From [Enterobacter] lignolyticus SCF1 (GTDB lineage: Bacteria; Pseudomonadota; Gammaproteobacteria; Enterobacterales; Enterobacteriaceae): a stretch of DNA of 64,000 nucleotides. Where the stretch lies: the NCBI RefSeq assembly GCF_000164865.1, contig NC_014618.1, positions 744,001 to 808,000 on the forward strand, read 5' to 3'. Numbering within the stretch: position 1 is the stretch's first letter; each line of letters opens with the position of its first letter. The translations under genes were made by a program, and so were the position numbers. Below the pieces are notes generated by a model. The model saw nothing but the letters and a program-made list of their open reading frames with translations. It made no database searches and was not told the DNA's origin. Of this stretch, positions 35,748 to 43,528 are shown in pieces.

Positions 35748-36173
35748 ATGGCAATGCGTCTTAATGAAAATCTGGACGATAACGGCGAAATGCACGAGAT
35801 CAACGTGACGCCGTTTATCGACGTCATGCTGGTGCTGCTGATTATCTTCATGGTCGCGGCGCCGCTGGCGACCGTGGATGTGAAGGTGAATCTGCCTGCC
35901 TCCTCCAGCCAGCCGCAGCCGCGTCCGGAGAAACCGGTTTACCTGACGGTCAAGGCGGATAAATCGATGTTCCTCGGCAACGAGCCGGTCACCGATGGCA
36001 ACATGGTGGCGGAGATTACCGCCCTGACGGAAGGCAAAAAAGACACCACCATCTTCTTCCGCGCCGACAAAACCGTGGACTACGAGACCATAATGCGGGT
36101 GATGGATACCCTGCACCAGGCAGGTTATCTGAAGATTGGCCTGGTGGGCGAAGAGACCGTCAAAGCGCAGTGA
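35748..36173 (+). CDS. exbD: TonB-system energiser ExbD
   Basis: Partner of ExbB and TonB. 141 residues: a short cytoplasmic start, one membrane helix at about 22-42 with the essential Asp25 in TPFIDVMLVLL, and a periplasmic domain. It starts six bases after the exbB stop, in the same iron-regulated operon, and is followed by a strong terminator. Confidence 0.97.
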   Translation: MAMRLNENLDDNGEMHEINVTPFIDVMLVLLIIFMVAAPLATVDVKVNLPASSSQPQPRPEKPVYLTVKADKSMFLGNEPVTDGNMVAEITALTEGKKDTTIFFRADKTVDYETIMRVMDTLHQAGYLKIGLVGEETVKAQ

Positions 36174-36191
36174 CGGCACCCTATATGCGAC

Positions 36192-36217
36192 AAGGCCGGC
36201 AAACGCCGGCCTTTTTT
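36192..36217 (+). terminator. Rho-independent terminator of exbBD
   Basis: A perfect 9-bp stem AAGGCCGGC/GCCGGCCTT with loop AAAC runs into six T. On the opposite strand it overlaps the end of the convergent gene at 36216. Confidence 0.9.
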
Positions 36218-36635
36218 ACATCTGCTTTTCGGCGTTTTCATCCCGCGCGACGATATTGACGCAGGCGCTGCGAAAATCGCCGTCGGAGAGGCGGCGGGTC
36301 AGGCGCAGAGTGGCGGTCTCGCGTGAACGGATATGCTGATAGCTGGCCTCAATGTGGGCGAGTATTTTCTCTTTCAACTGAGGGTTACGCGCTATCACTT
36401 CCGCCAGCGCTGCGCCGTAGATCTCTTCTTTGACCTGCCAGGCGTAAATCTCGCGGCGGTTCTGCCACTTCATGCGCACCAGCGCCGCGGGGATGGACAC
36501 CAGCGCCTTGGCGGTTTCTTCAATGGCGGCGTTTCTGGCGTTCACCAGCGCCTCAAGGTTATGTTTGAGAATGACTTCATCGCTGTTTCTGTCGTCCAAA
36601 GTCAAATAAACGTTATTATTCTCAACCGCTTTCAT
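36216..36635 (-). CDS. Hypothetical helical protein
   Basis: 139 residues, not recognised. It is predicted to be soluble and mostly helical from its pattern of charged and Ala/Leu-rich stretches (LEALVNARNAAIEETAKAL, HIEASYQHIRSRETATLRL). There is no signal peptide, Cys cluster or known catalytic motif. It starts five bases after the preceding gene on the same strand, so the two form an operon. Its 3' end overlaps the exbD terminator. A companion role with the membrane protein encoded divergently at 37148 is possible but unproven. Confidence 0.7.
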   Translation of the reverse strand: MKAVENNNVYLTLDDRNSDEVILKHNLEALVNARNAAIEETAKALVSIPAALVRMKWQNRREIYAWQVKEEIYGAALAEVIARNPQLKEKILAHIEASYQHIRSRETATLRLTRRLSDGDFRSACVNIVARDENAEKQM

Positions 36636-36640
36636 TTTTT

Positions 36641-37045
36641 TTACTCAGCCTGAAATTCATAGAATAACGCTGACGTTTTTTCTCGGGTGATTAAATTAAG
36701 CCAAATTTCATTTCCGGCTTCGTTAATTTTCTCGGTTTTTTCTGCAATAATTTGACTTAATGTCTGGGCATCAATTTCGCCCTCGATTTGTAAGTCATTG
36801 AGCACGCGGGCAAAGGTCTCAATTTTTACCACACGAAACAGGCGGTCTTTTAAATGACGGTCGCGCTCTTCGAGCAGCATATTGCGTGACTGGCCATTAT
36901 GGCTAATAGCCGTCAATATTTCAGATTCATAATCTTCGAGCGTTGTCTTGCCTTGAGGTAAACTGGCGTTATTTTCTGCTTTCCCGGCATCCTGCTCTGC
37001 GGCGGATATGTGGAAGCAAGCCGGGATGAGCGTCTCGGGTATCAT
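36641..37045 (-). CDS. Hypothetical soluble protein, first gene of two-gene unit
   Basis: 134 residues from the chosen start MIPETLIPACFH, which is preceded by AAAGGACATCAGG; an in-frame ATG 66 bases upstream has no ribosome site. The first 40 residues are polar and probably disordered; the rest looks helical (YESEILTAISHNGQ, RHLKDRLFRVVKIETFARVL, DAQTLSQIIAEKTEKI). No family is recognised. It is cotranscribed with 36216-36635 and divergent from the membrane protein at 37148, with about 100 bases of shared promoter region. Confidence 0.7.
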   Translation of the reverse strand: MIPETLIPACFHISAAEQDAGKAENNASLPQGKTTLEDYESEILTAISHNGQSRNMLLEERDRHLKDRLFRVVKIETFARVLNDLQIEGEIDAQTLSQIIAEKTEKINEAGNEIWLNLITREKTSALFYEFQAE

Positions 37046-37147
37046 GCCTGATGTCCTTTTAGTTTCAACAAGATAAGTGCGTTGAAGAAGTGAGTTCGTT
37101 GACAATATCATGGTGGAATTTTAAAATCAAAAAAAATGGAGTAAACC

Positions 37148-37651
37148 ATGAACAGTATTATCTATTTCGTGATAGCGCTGCTATTACTTACCGTTGTTAT
37201 TCTTTTATTTATCTCTGATTTTACTAAAAAAGGCGCTGGCAATACGGAAACGGTTTCCCCACCGGTTAAGTTACTGAGCAAAGAAGAGGGCGAAGATCAT
37301 TTTTCGGTATTGATGAATGCAATCACGCCGGTATGGTACTGGCGCGTAAATCATGAATATATTGACTTTCTTCATGCGTCTATTAAACGGATGAGTATTG
37401 CAGAATTAAACGCCACACCGGGTTTATTTGATGCGCAACGGCGTTGCAGCGACCTCAATTCGGCGGTGTACAAATATTACGACAATATTAAAAAGCGCTG
37501 CCTGAACGGCGAGAAGGTTCCGCGCGGCGATCTGGACGTGCTCAACCTGCAGCAGTGTTTTCAGGAGTTCAGCCTGGACGCCTATCCGTCGCTGGTGGCG
37601 CTGGTCTGGCCGGAGTATCAGCGTCCGCAGGTGCGTCCGGAGGATATCTGA
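37148..37651 (+). CDS. Hypothetical membrane-anchored protein
   Basis: 167 residues. One hydrophobic helix at about 4-24 (IIYFVIALLLLTVVILLFI) anchors a domain of about 140 residues that is rich in aromatic residues (PVWYWRVNHEYIDFLH) and has three Cys (RRCSDL, KRCLNG, LQQCFQ). The remainder contains no recognised motif. GGAG is seven bases before ATG. Divergent from two hypothetical genes, convergent with yghZ. Not recognised; E. coli has yqhA and yghA in this interval, and this is neither. Confidence 0.72.
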   Translation: MNSIIYFVIALLLLTVVILLFISDFTKKGAGNTETVSPPVKLLSKEEGEDHFSVLMNAITPVWYWRVNHEYIDFLHASIKRMSIAELNATPGLFDAQRRCSDLNSAVYKYYDNIKKRCLNGEKVPRGDLDVLNLQQCFQEFSLDAYPSLVALVWPEYQRPQVRPEDI

Positions 37652-37697
37652 CGCCGACGCAGCGGCCCCCCTTTGGACAAAGAGGGGCCGGGCGAGC

Positions 37698-38738
37698 TTA
37701 CTTATTCGATGACGCCTGCCACAGGTTGAGCTGACCGTCCGCCACGTACTGGTCGATCTGCGCCAGCTCTTCAGCGCTAAACTGCAGGTTGTCCAGCGCC
37801 TTGACGTTCTCTTCCAGCTGCTCCGGCCGGCTGGCACCGATCAGCACCGAGGTGACCCGCTTGTCTTTCAGCAGCCAGCTCAGCGCCATTTGCGCCATCG
37901 TCTGTCCGCGTTTTTCCGCCATCCCCTGCAGCAGACGCAGGCTGTTGAGGTTGCTTTCGCTCAGCATGTTTTCCGTCAGGCCGCGCGCCTTTTTACCCTC
38001 CACCTGCATGCGCGAACCGTCCGGAATGCCGTTAAGGTATTTCCCGGTAAGCAGCCCCTGCGCCAGCGGGGTGAAGGCGATGCAGCCGACGCCGTTGTCG
38101 GCAAGCGTATCCAGCAGCCCGGTTTTATCGACCCAGCGGTTGAGCAGGTTATAGGACGGCTGGTGGATAAGCAGCGGGATTTTCCACTCGCGCAGCAGGC
38201 CGACCATCGCCTGGGTGCGCTCGGTGGAATAGGAGGAGATGCCCACATACAGCGCTTTGCCGCTCTGCACCGCCTGAGCCAGCGCGGCGGCCGTCTCTTC
38301 CATCGGCGTGTTCTCATCGACGCGGTGCGAGTAGAAAATATCGACGTAGTCCAGCCCCATACGTTTGAGGCTCTGGTCGAGGCTGGCCAGCAGATATTTA
38401 CGCGACCCGCCGGAGCCGTACGGCCCTGGCCACATATCGTAGCCCGCCTTGGTGGAAATAATGAGCTCATCTCGCAGGGTGGCGAAGTCCTCGCGCAGCA
38501 GGCGGCCAAAGTTTTCCTCAGCGCTGCCCGGCGGCGGGCCATAGTTATTGGCGAGATCAAAATGGGTGATCCCCAGATCGAAGGCCTTACGCAACAGCGC
38601 GCGCTGGGAGTCAAGCGACTGGATATGGCCAAAGCTGTGCCATAACCCTAACGACAGCGCGGGCAGCTGCAAACCGCTGTTGCCGCAATAACGATACTGC
38701 ATATGGGAATAACGATCCGGACTGGCTAACCAGGACAT
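37698..38738 (-). CDS. yghZ: L-glyceraldehyde 3-phosphate reductase YghZ (Gpr)
   Basis: Aldo-keto reductase (AKR14) that reduces L-glyceraldehyde 3-phosphate and methylglyoxal; related to potassium-channel beta subunits. 346 residues from MSWLASPDRY, with GAAGGAG five to six bases upstream; a start two codons earlier is rejected on spacing. Motifs: FDLANNYGPPPGSAEE with catalytic Asp and Tyr, ISTKAGYDMWPGPYG with Lys, DIFYSHRVDENTPMEE with His, and the cofactor site IGASRPEQLEENV. Confidence 0.96.
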   Translation of the reverse strand: MSWLASPDRYSHMQYRYCGNSGLQLPALSLGLWHSFGHIQSLDSQRALLRKAFDLGITHFDLANNYGPPPGSAEENFGRLLREDFATLRDELIISTKAGYDMWPGPYGSGGSRKYLLASLDQSLKRMGLDYVDIFYSHRVDENTPMEETAAALAQAVQSGKALYVGISSYSTERTQAMVGLLREWKIPLLIHQPSYNLLNRWVDKTGLLDTLADNGVGCIAFTPLAQGLLTGKYLNGIPDGSRMQVEGKKARGLTENMLSESNLNSLRLLQGMAEKRGQTMAQMALSWLLKDKRVTSVLIGASRPEQLEENVKALDNLQFSAEELAQIDQYVADGQLNLWQASSNK

Positions 38739-38895
38739 GAGCACTCCTTCAGATAATCGTTTTGAAACGTCGTTTCTATCTTATCCTCTCCAGCATAAAG
38801 CAGAAGCTTGCGCGATCACAGTGTGAGCGATTTCCGCATTCGCAGACGTTATTAACAAATGAAAACGATTTCAGTGAAAAATTATCACAAATCGT

Positions 38896-38922
38896 TATAA
38901 CTTCCTGACGCGCTGCCGATAA
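38896..38922 (+). promoter_or_regulatory. Sigma-28 (FliA) promoter of the chemoreceptor gene
   Basis: A perfect -10 element GCCGATAA at 38915-38922 is preceded, at the exact 11-base spacing, by TATAACTT (consensus TAAAGTTT, 5 of 8 matches). It lies 52 bases before the ATG. This is the class-3 flagellar promoter pattern, so the receptor is expressed with flagella. Confidence 0.8.
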
Positions 38923-38974
38923 CTCCTTAATTGTGATGAATATCACATTTACCTCGTAACGGTCAGGAGAGCCT

Positions 38975-40597
38975 ATGTACCTGCTTCGCAACTTCACTAT
39001 CCGGATGGTCATGCTGACTATCCTGGGGACTTTTGCCCTTCTTTGGTCCGGCGTCGGGCTTTACAGCGTGTTTTCGTTATCCAACGTCGCTGAAGGCAAT
39101 GCGGTCGACAGAGAGCTGGTGACGCAGATGACCCTGCTCAGCCAGGGCAACGATCAGTATTTCCGTTTTGTGACCCGCCTTAGCCGGGCAATGGAAAGCA
39201 AAGCGGCCGGGGAGAACCCGGATTTCGCCCCGGTTCAGCAGGCGCTGGACAATATGCGCGGCAAGCTTGAGGCGCTGAAAAAAATCTCTCCCGGCCCGAT
39301 GGATGCCGCCCTTTCCGCCCAAACGCTGGCTAACTGGCAGGCGCTGCTCGATAACGGCGTTGTTCCGCAAATGAAGCTGGCGACCCAGGGCACCGCCGAA
39401 CAGTATCGCCAGCAGGCGACGACGGTAACCCCGGCGCTCAGCCGCGCGTTTGGCGCCAGCACCGAGCAGTTTAACGCCGCCGCCAGCACCCGGCTGGATA
39501 ACACCCGCGTGGTGGTAGACGGCCTGACGACCGCGACCCGTTCGTTAATTATCGCGGCGGTGATCGTCGGCTTACTGCTGCTGTTGTTTACCGACCGCTA
39601 TCTGGTCGCCATGCTGGTGAAACCGCTGGCGACGCTGCGCCACCACTTTAAGCAAATCTCCCAGGGCGACCTGAGCCAGCCGGTGGCCGAGATTGGCCGC
39701 AACTGTGTCGGGCAACTGGTGCCGCTGCTTAACGCGATGCAGGACAGCCTGCGCGAGGCGGTGAGCAATATCCGCCGCGGCAGCGAGAACATCTGGCGCG
39801 GGGCGGCGGAAATCTCCACCGGCAATAACGATCTGTCATCGCGCACCGAAGAGCAGGCGTCCGCACTGGAAGAGACGGCCGCCAGCATGGAGCAGCTCAC
39901 GGCGACGGTGCACCATAACGCCAGCAACGCCCAGCAGGCGAGCGAGCTTGCCGAAGCGGCGTCGGAAACGGCAAGCCAGGGCGGCGAGCTGGTCAGCGCG
40001 GTGGTGAGCACGATGTCCGGCATCTCGGCGAGTTCGAAGAAAATCTCCGAGATAACCGGCGTTATCAACAGCATTGCGTTCCAGACCAACATTCTGGCGC
40101 TGAATGCCGCGGTAGAGGCGGCGCGCGCGGGCGAGCAGGGCCGCGGTTTTGCGGTGGTCGCAGGCGAAGTTCGCAATCTGGCCCGCCGCAGCGCCGACGC
40201 GGCGAAAGAGATTGAAAACCTGATAACGGATTCGGTCTCGCGCATTGATAAAGGGGCGACGCTGGTCAATGAAACCGGCACCACCATGGATGCCATCCTG
40301 CGGGCGGTACAGGAGGTGACGGCCATCATGAAGCAGATCGCCAGCGCCTCAGCCGAGCAGAGCAAGGGCATTTCGCAGGTAGGCGTCGCCATTACCCAGA
40401 TGGACAGCGTGACCCAGCAGAACGCCTCGCTGGTCGAGCAGGTTTCTGCCGCCGCCGCCGCGCTGGAGCAGCAGACCGACGATTTGCAACGCTCGGTGCA
40501 GAAATTCCGCCTGGCGGAAAACGATACGGCCGCAGTAAAGGCAGCGCCTGCCGTGGGTAAAAAATCCGCGCCCTCCCAGGAATGGGTAACCTTCTAA
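38975..40597 (+). CDS. Methyl-accepting chemotaxis protein (Tsr/Tar type)
   Basis: Membrane chemoreceptor of 540 residues: first helix near 9-32, a four-helix-bundle periplasmic ligand domain about 33-188, second helix near 190-210, HAMP to about 265, then the signalling hairpin with the invariant tip around ITGVINSIAFQTNILALNAA and EAARAGEQGRGFAVVA. The C-terminus EWVTF fits the xWxxF pentapeptide used to tether CheR and CheB, so it is a major receptor able to adapt by itself. The ligand is unknown; the sensor domain differs from E. coli Tar and Tsr. Placed between yghZ and yghW. Confidence 0.95.
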   Translation: MYLLRNFTIRMVMLTILGTFALLWSGVGLYSVFSLSNVAEGNAVDRELVTQMTLLSQGNDQYFRFVTRLSRAMESKAAGENPDFAPVQQALDNMRGKLEALKKISPGPMDAALSAQTLANWQALLDNGVVPQMKLATQGTAEQYRQQATTVTPALSRAFGASTEQFNAAASTRLDNTRVVVDGLTTATRSLIIAAVIVGLLLLLFTDRYLVAMLVKPLATLRHHFKQISQGDLSQPVAEIGRNCVGQLVPLLNAMQDSLREAVSNIRRGSENIWRGAAEISTGNNDLSSRTEEQASALEETAASMEQLTATVHHNASNAQQASELAEAASETASQGGELVSAVVSTMSGISASSKKISEITGVINSIAFQTNILALNAAVEAARAGEQGRGFAVVAGEVRNLARRSADAAKEIENLITDSVSRIDKGATLVNETGTTMDAILRAVQEVTAIMKQIASASAEQSKGISQVGVAITQMDSVTQQNASLVEQVSAAAAALEQQTDDLQRSVQKFRLAENDTAAVKAAPAVGKKSAPSQEWVTF

Positions 40598-40623
40598 ATA
40601 ACGCTGGCTATCGCTCAAAATAT

Positions 40624-40647
40624 CGCTATATAATTTTTTATATAGCG
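40624..40647. other. AT-rich hairpin between MCP gene and yghW
   Basis: A perfect 9-bp stem CGCTATATA/TATATAGCG with a loop of ATTTTT sits about 27 bases after the MCP stop and 15 bases before yghW. It could be a weak terminator or could affect yghW translation, since its 3' arm ends near the ribosome site. Confidence 0.45.
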
Positions 40648-40661
40648 TTTGAGAGGTAGCA

Positions 40662-40949
40662 ATGGAAAACCATTTTGGCAAAGGGCTTATGGCGGGGCTG
40701 AATGCGCCTCATGCCGACAGCGCCCGCGAGGTTGCGCATTTTTGCGCCGACTATAAGCGGGGCTTCGTGTTGGGGTACAGCCACCGGATGTACGAGAAAA
40801 CGGGCGATCGCCAGCTTAGCGCGTGGGAGGCGGGGATCCTGACCCGTCGCTACGGGCTGGACCGGGAGATGGTGATGGACTTCTTTCGTGAGAATCCGTC
40901 GTCGCTGGCGGTACGTTATTTTATGGCAGGCTATCGGCTGGAAGGGTAG
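40662..40949 (+). CDS. yghW: DUF2623 protein YghW
   Basis: 95-residue conserved protein of unknown function. The sequence is nearly that of E. coli YghW as I recall it (NHFGKGLMAGL, CADYKRGFVLGYSHRMYEKTGDR, AGILTRRYGLD, RYFMAGYRLEG). Soluble, mixed alpha-helical. GAGAGG lies seven bases upstream. Its stop codon is directly adjacent to the stop of the diguanylate cyclase gene on the other strand, with no base between. Confidence 0.93.
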   Translation: MENHFGKGLMAGLNAPHADSAREVAHFCADYKRGFVLGYSHRMYEKTGDRQLSAWEAGILTRRYGLDREMVMDFFRENPSSLAVRYFMAGYRLEG

Positions 40950-41927
40950 TCACTCGCCGACGGCGGAGAGCGAAACCAGCGTGTTGCCGATGGCGGCGCC
41001 GTTTTTGCCGGTGCGTTTAATCTGATACATGGCAAGATCCGCCCGGCGCAGCGCGCTGACGAAGTCGTCGCCTGCCTGCACTTCATGAATGCCGACAGAG
41101 GCGCCGACGCTGGCGGTGCCGTGCTCAAGCTCGAACGGCGATAGCGCCGCGCGCAGGCAGTTGTGCGCGGTGCTCCACACCAGCAGGCTGTTGAGCGCGA
41201 AGGGCAGCAGCAGCACAAACTCATCTCCGCCAAGCCTGCCGACGATGCTGCCAGGCGGGCAGGCGTCGTTCAGCCGCTGGCTGAGCTGGATCAGCAGCTC
41301 ATCGCCGCAGCGGTGGCCGAAGGTATCGTTGACCATTTTAAAATCATCCAGATCGATAAACGCGATGCACAGCGCGTTTTCATCTTTCATGCGGGCGAAG
41401 TGTCTGAGCAGCGCATGGCGGTTGGCAAGGCTGGTCAGCGGATCGTGGTTGGCCAGCTGCGCCAGCTGCTCCTCGTACTGCTTCTCCTTAGTCATGTCGA
41501 TATGGGTCCCGGTCACCTTGAGCGGTTTCCCGTCGTCATCCCACTCGCTGACTCGTCCGCGGTCCAGCACCCAGGTGATGCTGCCGTTTTTGTGCAGCAT
41601 GCGGTGCAGCGCTTCATAAAACGGCGTTTTTCCCTGCAGGTGACCGTAAAACGCGTCCAGCACCCATTCTTTGTCCTCAGGATGCAGATGTTCCCGCCAG
41701 ACGTCGAAATTGGCGCTAAGAGCCTTGGGCTGATAGCCGAGCATCGCTCCCCAGCGGCGGTTGTAAATGATCAGCTTGCCGCTTGGCACGTCGAGCTGCC
41801 ACAGGCACAGACCCGTTCCGTCCAGCGCAGCGCTAAGCTTACTTTGGGTATCTCGCGCAATTCGCAAAAGGCGGGCGTTATGCTTTTTCAGATTTTGAAT
41901 CTGCTGTTTCAGCGCCTGTTCTGACAT
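40950..41927 (-). CDS. Diguanylate cyclase with PAS sensor domain
   Basis: Cytosolic enzyme predicted to make c-di-GMP from two GTP. 325 residues: a short N-terminal coiled-coil (KQQIQNLKKHNARLLRIARD), a PAS/PAC domain at about 27-145 (LCLWQLDVPSGKLIIYNRRW, WREHLHPED), then GGDEF at about 155-320. The active-site motif GGDEF is intact at 233-237, with the metal Asp in IDLDDFK. The RxxD inhibitory site, expected nine to six residues before GGDEF, is not present (the residues are PPGS), so product inhibition is probably absent. No membrane helix. Convergent with yghW with no gap. Confidence 0.92.
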   Translation of the reverse strand: MSEQALKQQIQNLKKHNARLLRIARDTQSKLSAALDGTGLCLWQLDVPSGKLIIYNRRWGAMLGYQPKALSANFDVWREHLHPEDKEWVLDAFYGHLQGKTPFYEALHRMLHKNGSITWVLDRGRVSEWDDDGKPLKVTGTHIDMTKEKQYEEQLAQLANHDPLTSLANRHALLRHFARMKDENALCIAFIDLDDFKMVNDTFGHRCGDELLIQLSQRLNDACPPGSIVGRLGGDEFVLLLPFALNSLLVWSTAHNCLRAALSPFELEHGTASVGASVGIHEVQAGDDFVSALRRADLAMYQIKRTGKNGAAIGNTLVSLSAVGE

Positions 41928-42110
41928 TGGGAATAATCTGAAGGGGAATTGAAATTATTCTTGTCAGTTTCTCGGCGGTTGTAAATATGGCGCTGAAAAA
42001 AAGAGGTAACGACGGGGAGTATTGACGATATTCTGGGGGGGCATTTTGACATCACCGATAAATGACCGGTGCCAGGGAGCGTTGCGCGGAGTCTCCCCCC
42101 TCACTCTTGA

Positions 42111-42133
42111 CCCTCTCCCCAACAGGGAGAGGG
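42111..42133. repeat. Intergenic GC hairpin, CCCTCTCCC type
   Basis: A 9-bp stem CCCTCTCCC/GGGAGAGGG with a 5-base loop lies between the diguanylate cyclase promoter region and the end of the glycine-zipper gene. Its stem is identical to that at 32753-32773. Confidence 0.75.
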
Positions 42134-42141
42134 AATCGCGA

Positions 42142-42474
42142 TCAGTGCGTCGCTTCGCCAATCAGTGCGCCGGTACCGGCGCCGACGGCCGCGCCTTTCA
42201 GCACGTTGTTGCCGGTCACGGCGGCGGCGCCTGCGCCGACAGCGGCACCAACGGCGCCGCCTTTGCGCGCCGCTTTGCCTTTGTCGCCGTTTTTGAACAT
42301 CGCCCCGGTGCCCGCGCCGACGACGGCGCCGCCGACGGTCGATTTCACGTCTTTACCCGTTGCCGCGCCGATGGCTGCGCCGGCAACGGCGCCTGCGGCA
42401 GTTTTGTCCATCGCCAGGCCTGAGGCGGAGAAAACCAGCGTGCTGATAATCAGCGTTGTTTTAATTAACTTCAT
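42142..42474 (-). CDS. Glycine-zipper outer-membrane-type small protein
   Basis: 110 residues. A signal peptide ends ASGLA at about residue 21. The mature part is almost wholly Gly/Ala/Val in GxxxG repeats (AAGAVAGAAIGAATG, GGAVVGAGTGAMF, GAAVGAGTGALIG) interrupted by a basic loop NGDKGKAARKGG. This is the YMGG/Rick_17kDa-like glycine-zipper class found in outer-membrane lipoproteins and membrane-inserting proteins, but without a lipobox. AAGGAAC lies before ATG. Function unknown; one guess is membrane stability or stress. Confidence 0.82.
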   Translation of the reverse strand: MKLIKTTLIISTLVFSASGLAMDKTAAGAVAGAAIGAATGKDVKSTVGGAVVGAGTGAMFKNGDKGKAARKGGAVGAAVGAGAAAVTGNNVLKGAAVGAGTGALIGEATH

Positions 42475-42603
42475 GACAGTTCCTTTGTGACTATCGGTGG
42501 AGAAAATCTGCGTCGCTCGCAGGAGGCGAGCGGCGACAAGATCCTGCCAGCAACATGGGGTAAACCATTAGGCTAATGATGCCCCATGTTGCAAAAGTGT
42601 TGA

Positions 42604-43470
42604 TCACGCCTGACGTTTATCTTCCGTCATGGTGTCGAAATCGCTGGCGTGATGGCGCTCGTGCAGCTGTTCTGCCTGTTCGCCGAAGGTGCGGTTGACC
42701 ATGCGCCCGCGCTTGACCGCCGGGCGGTTGCCGACGTCGCGGGCCCAGCGCAGCACGTTGCTGTAGCGCTCTGCATCCAGGAACTCTGCGGCGTTATAAA
42801 CGTTACCCAACACCACGTTGCCGTACCACGGCCAGATAGCCATATCGGCGATGGTGTACTCCTCGCCCGCCACATAGCGGCCGCGCGCCAGCTGTTTGTC
42901 CAGCACGTCGAGCTGGCGTTTGGCTTCCATGGTGAAGCGGTCGATAGCGTACTCAATTTTAACCGGCGCATAGTTAAAGAAATGGCCGAAACCGCCGCCG
43001 AGAAACGGCGCGGAGCCCTGCAGCCAGAACAGCCAGTTCAGGGTTTCGGTTCTGGCCGCGCGGTCTTTCGGCAGAAAATGGCCGAATTTTTCCGCCAGGT
43101 ACAGCAGGATGTTGCCGGACTCAAACACACGCAGCGGCGGAGTTTCAGAGCGATCGCTCAGCGCCGGAATTTTTGAGTTCGGGTTGACGTCGACGAAGCC
43201 GCTGGAGAACTGATCGCCTTCACCGATGCGGATAAGCCAGGCGTCGTATTCGGCCCCGGTCACGCCGAGCGCCAGCAACTCCTCCAGCATGATGGTGACC
43301 TTCTGGCCGTTGGGCGTTCCCAGCGAATAGAGCTGCAGCGGGTGGCTGCCGACAGGGAGCGTTTTTTCATGAGTCGGGCCGGAAACCGGGCGGTTGATGT
43401 TGGCAAACGCGCCGCCGTTGTTTTGTTTCCATTCCCAGACTTTCGGTGGTTGGTAGCTATTGTCTGACAT
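42604..43470 (-). CDS. yghU: Disulfide-bond reductase / glutathione transferase YghU
   Basis: Nu-class GST-like enzyme that binds two glutathiones and reduces disulfides. 288 residues from MSDNSYQPPKVWEW, the same length as E. coli; a long in-frame extension upstream is not a gene. The N-terminal thioredoxin-like domain has NGQKVTIMLEELLALG and the SKIPAL cis-Pro; the C-terminal helical domain has YAIDRFTMEAKRQLDVLDKQL and YTIADMAIWPWYG. Its neighbour gss also handles glutathione, as in E. coli, but here two accessory genes lie between them. Confidence 0.96.
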   Translation of the reverse strand: MSDNSYQPPKVWEWKQNNGGAFANINRPVSGPTHEKTLPVGSHPLQLYSLGTPNGQKVTIMLEELLALGVTGAEYDAWLIRIGEGDQFSSGFVDVNPNSKIPALSDRSETPPLRVFESGNILLYLAEKFGHFLPKDRAARTETLNWLFWLQGSAPFLGGGFGHFFNYAPVKIEYAIDRFTMEAKRQLDVLDKQLARGRYVAGEEYTIADMAIWPWYGNVVLGNVYNAAEFLDAERYSNVLRWARDVGNRPAVKRGRMVNRTFGEQAEQLHERHHASDFDTMTEDKRQA

Positions 43471-43528
43471 GTGAACCTGCCTTTTGCGTGAGGTGTTGAG
43501 GGAGTGTAGCAGGCGGCGGAACAACGGT

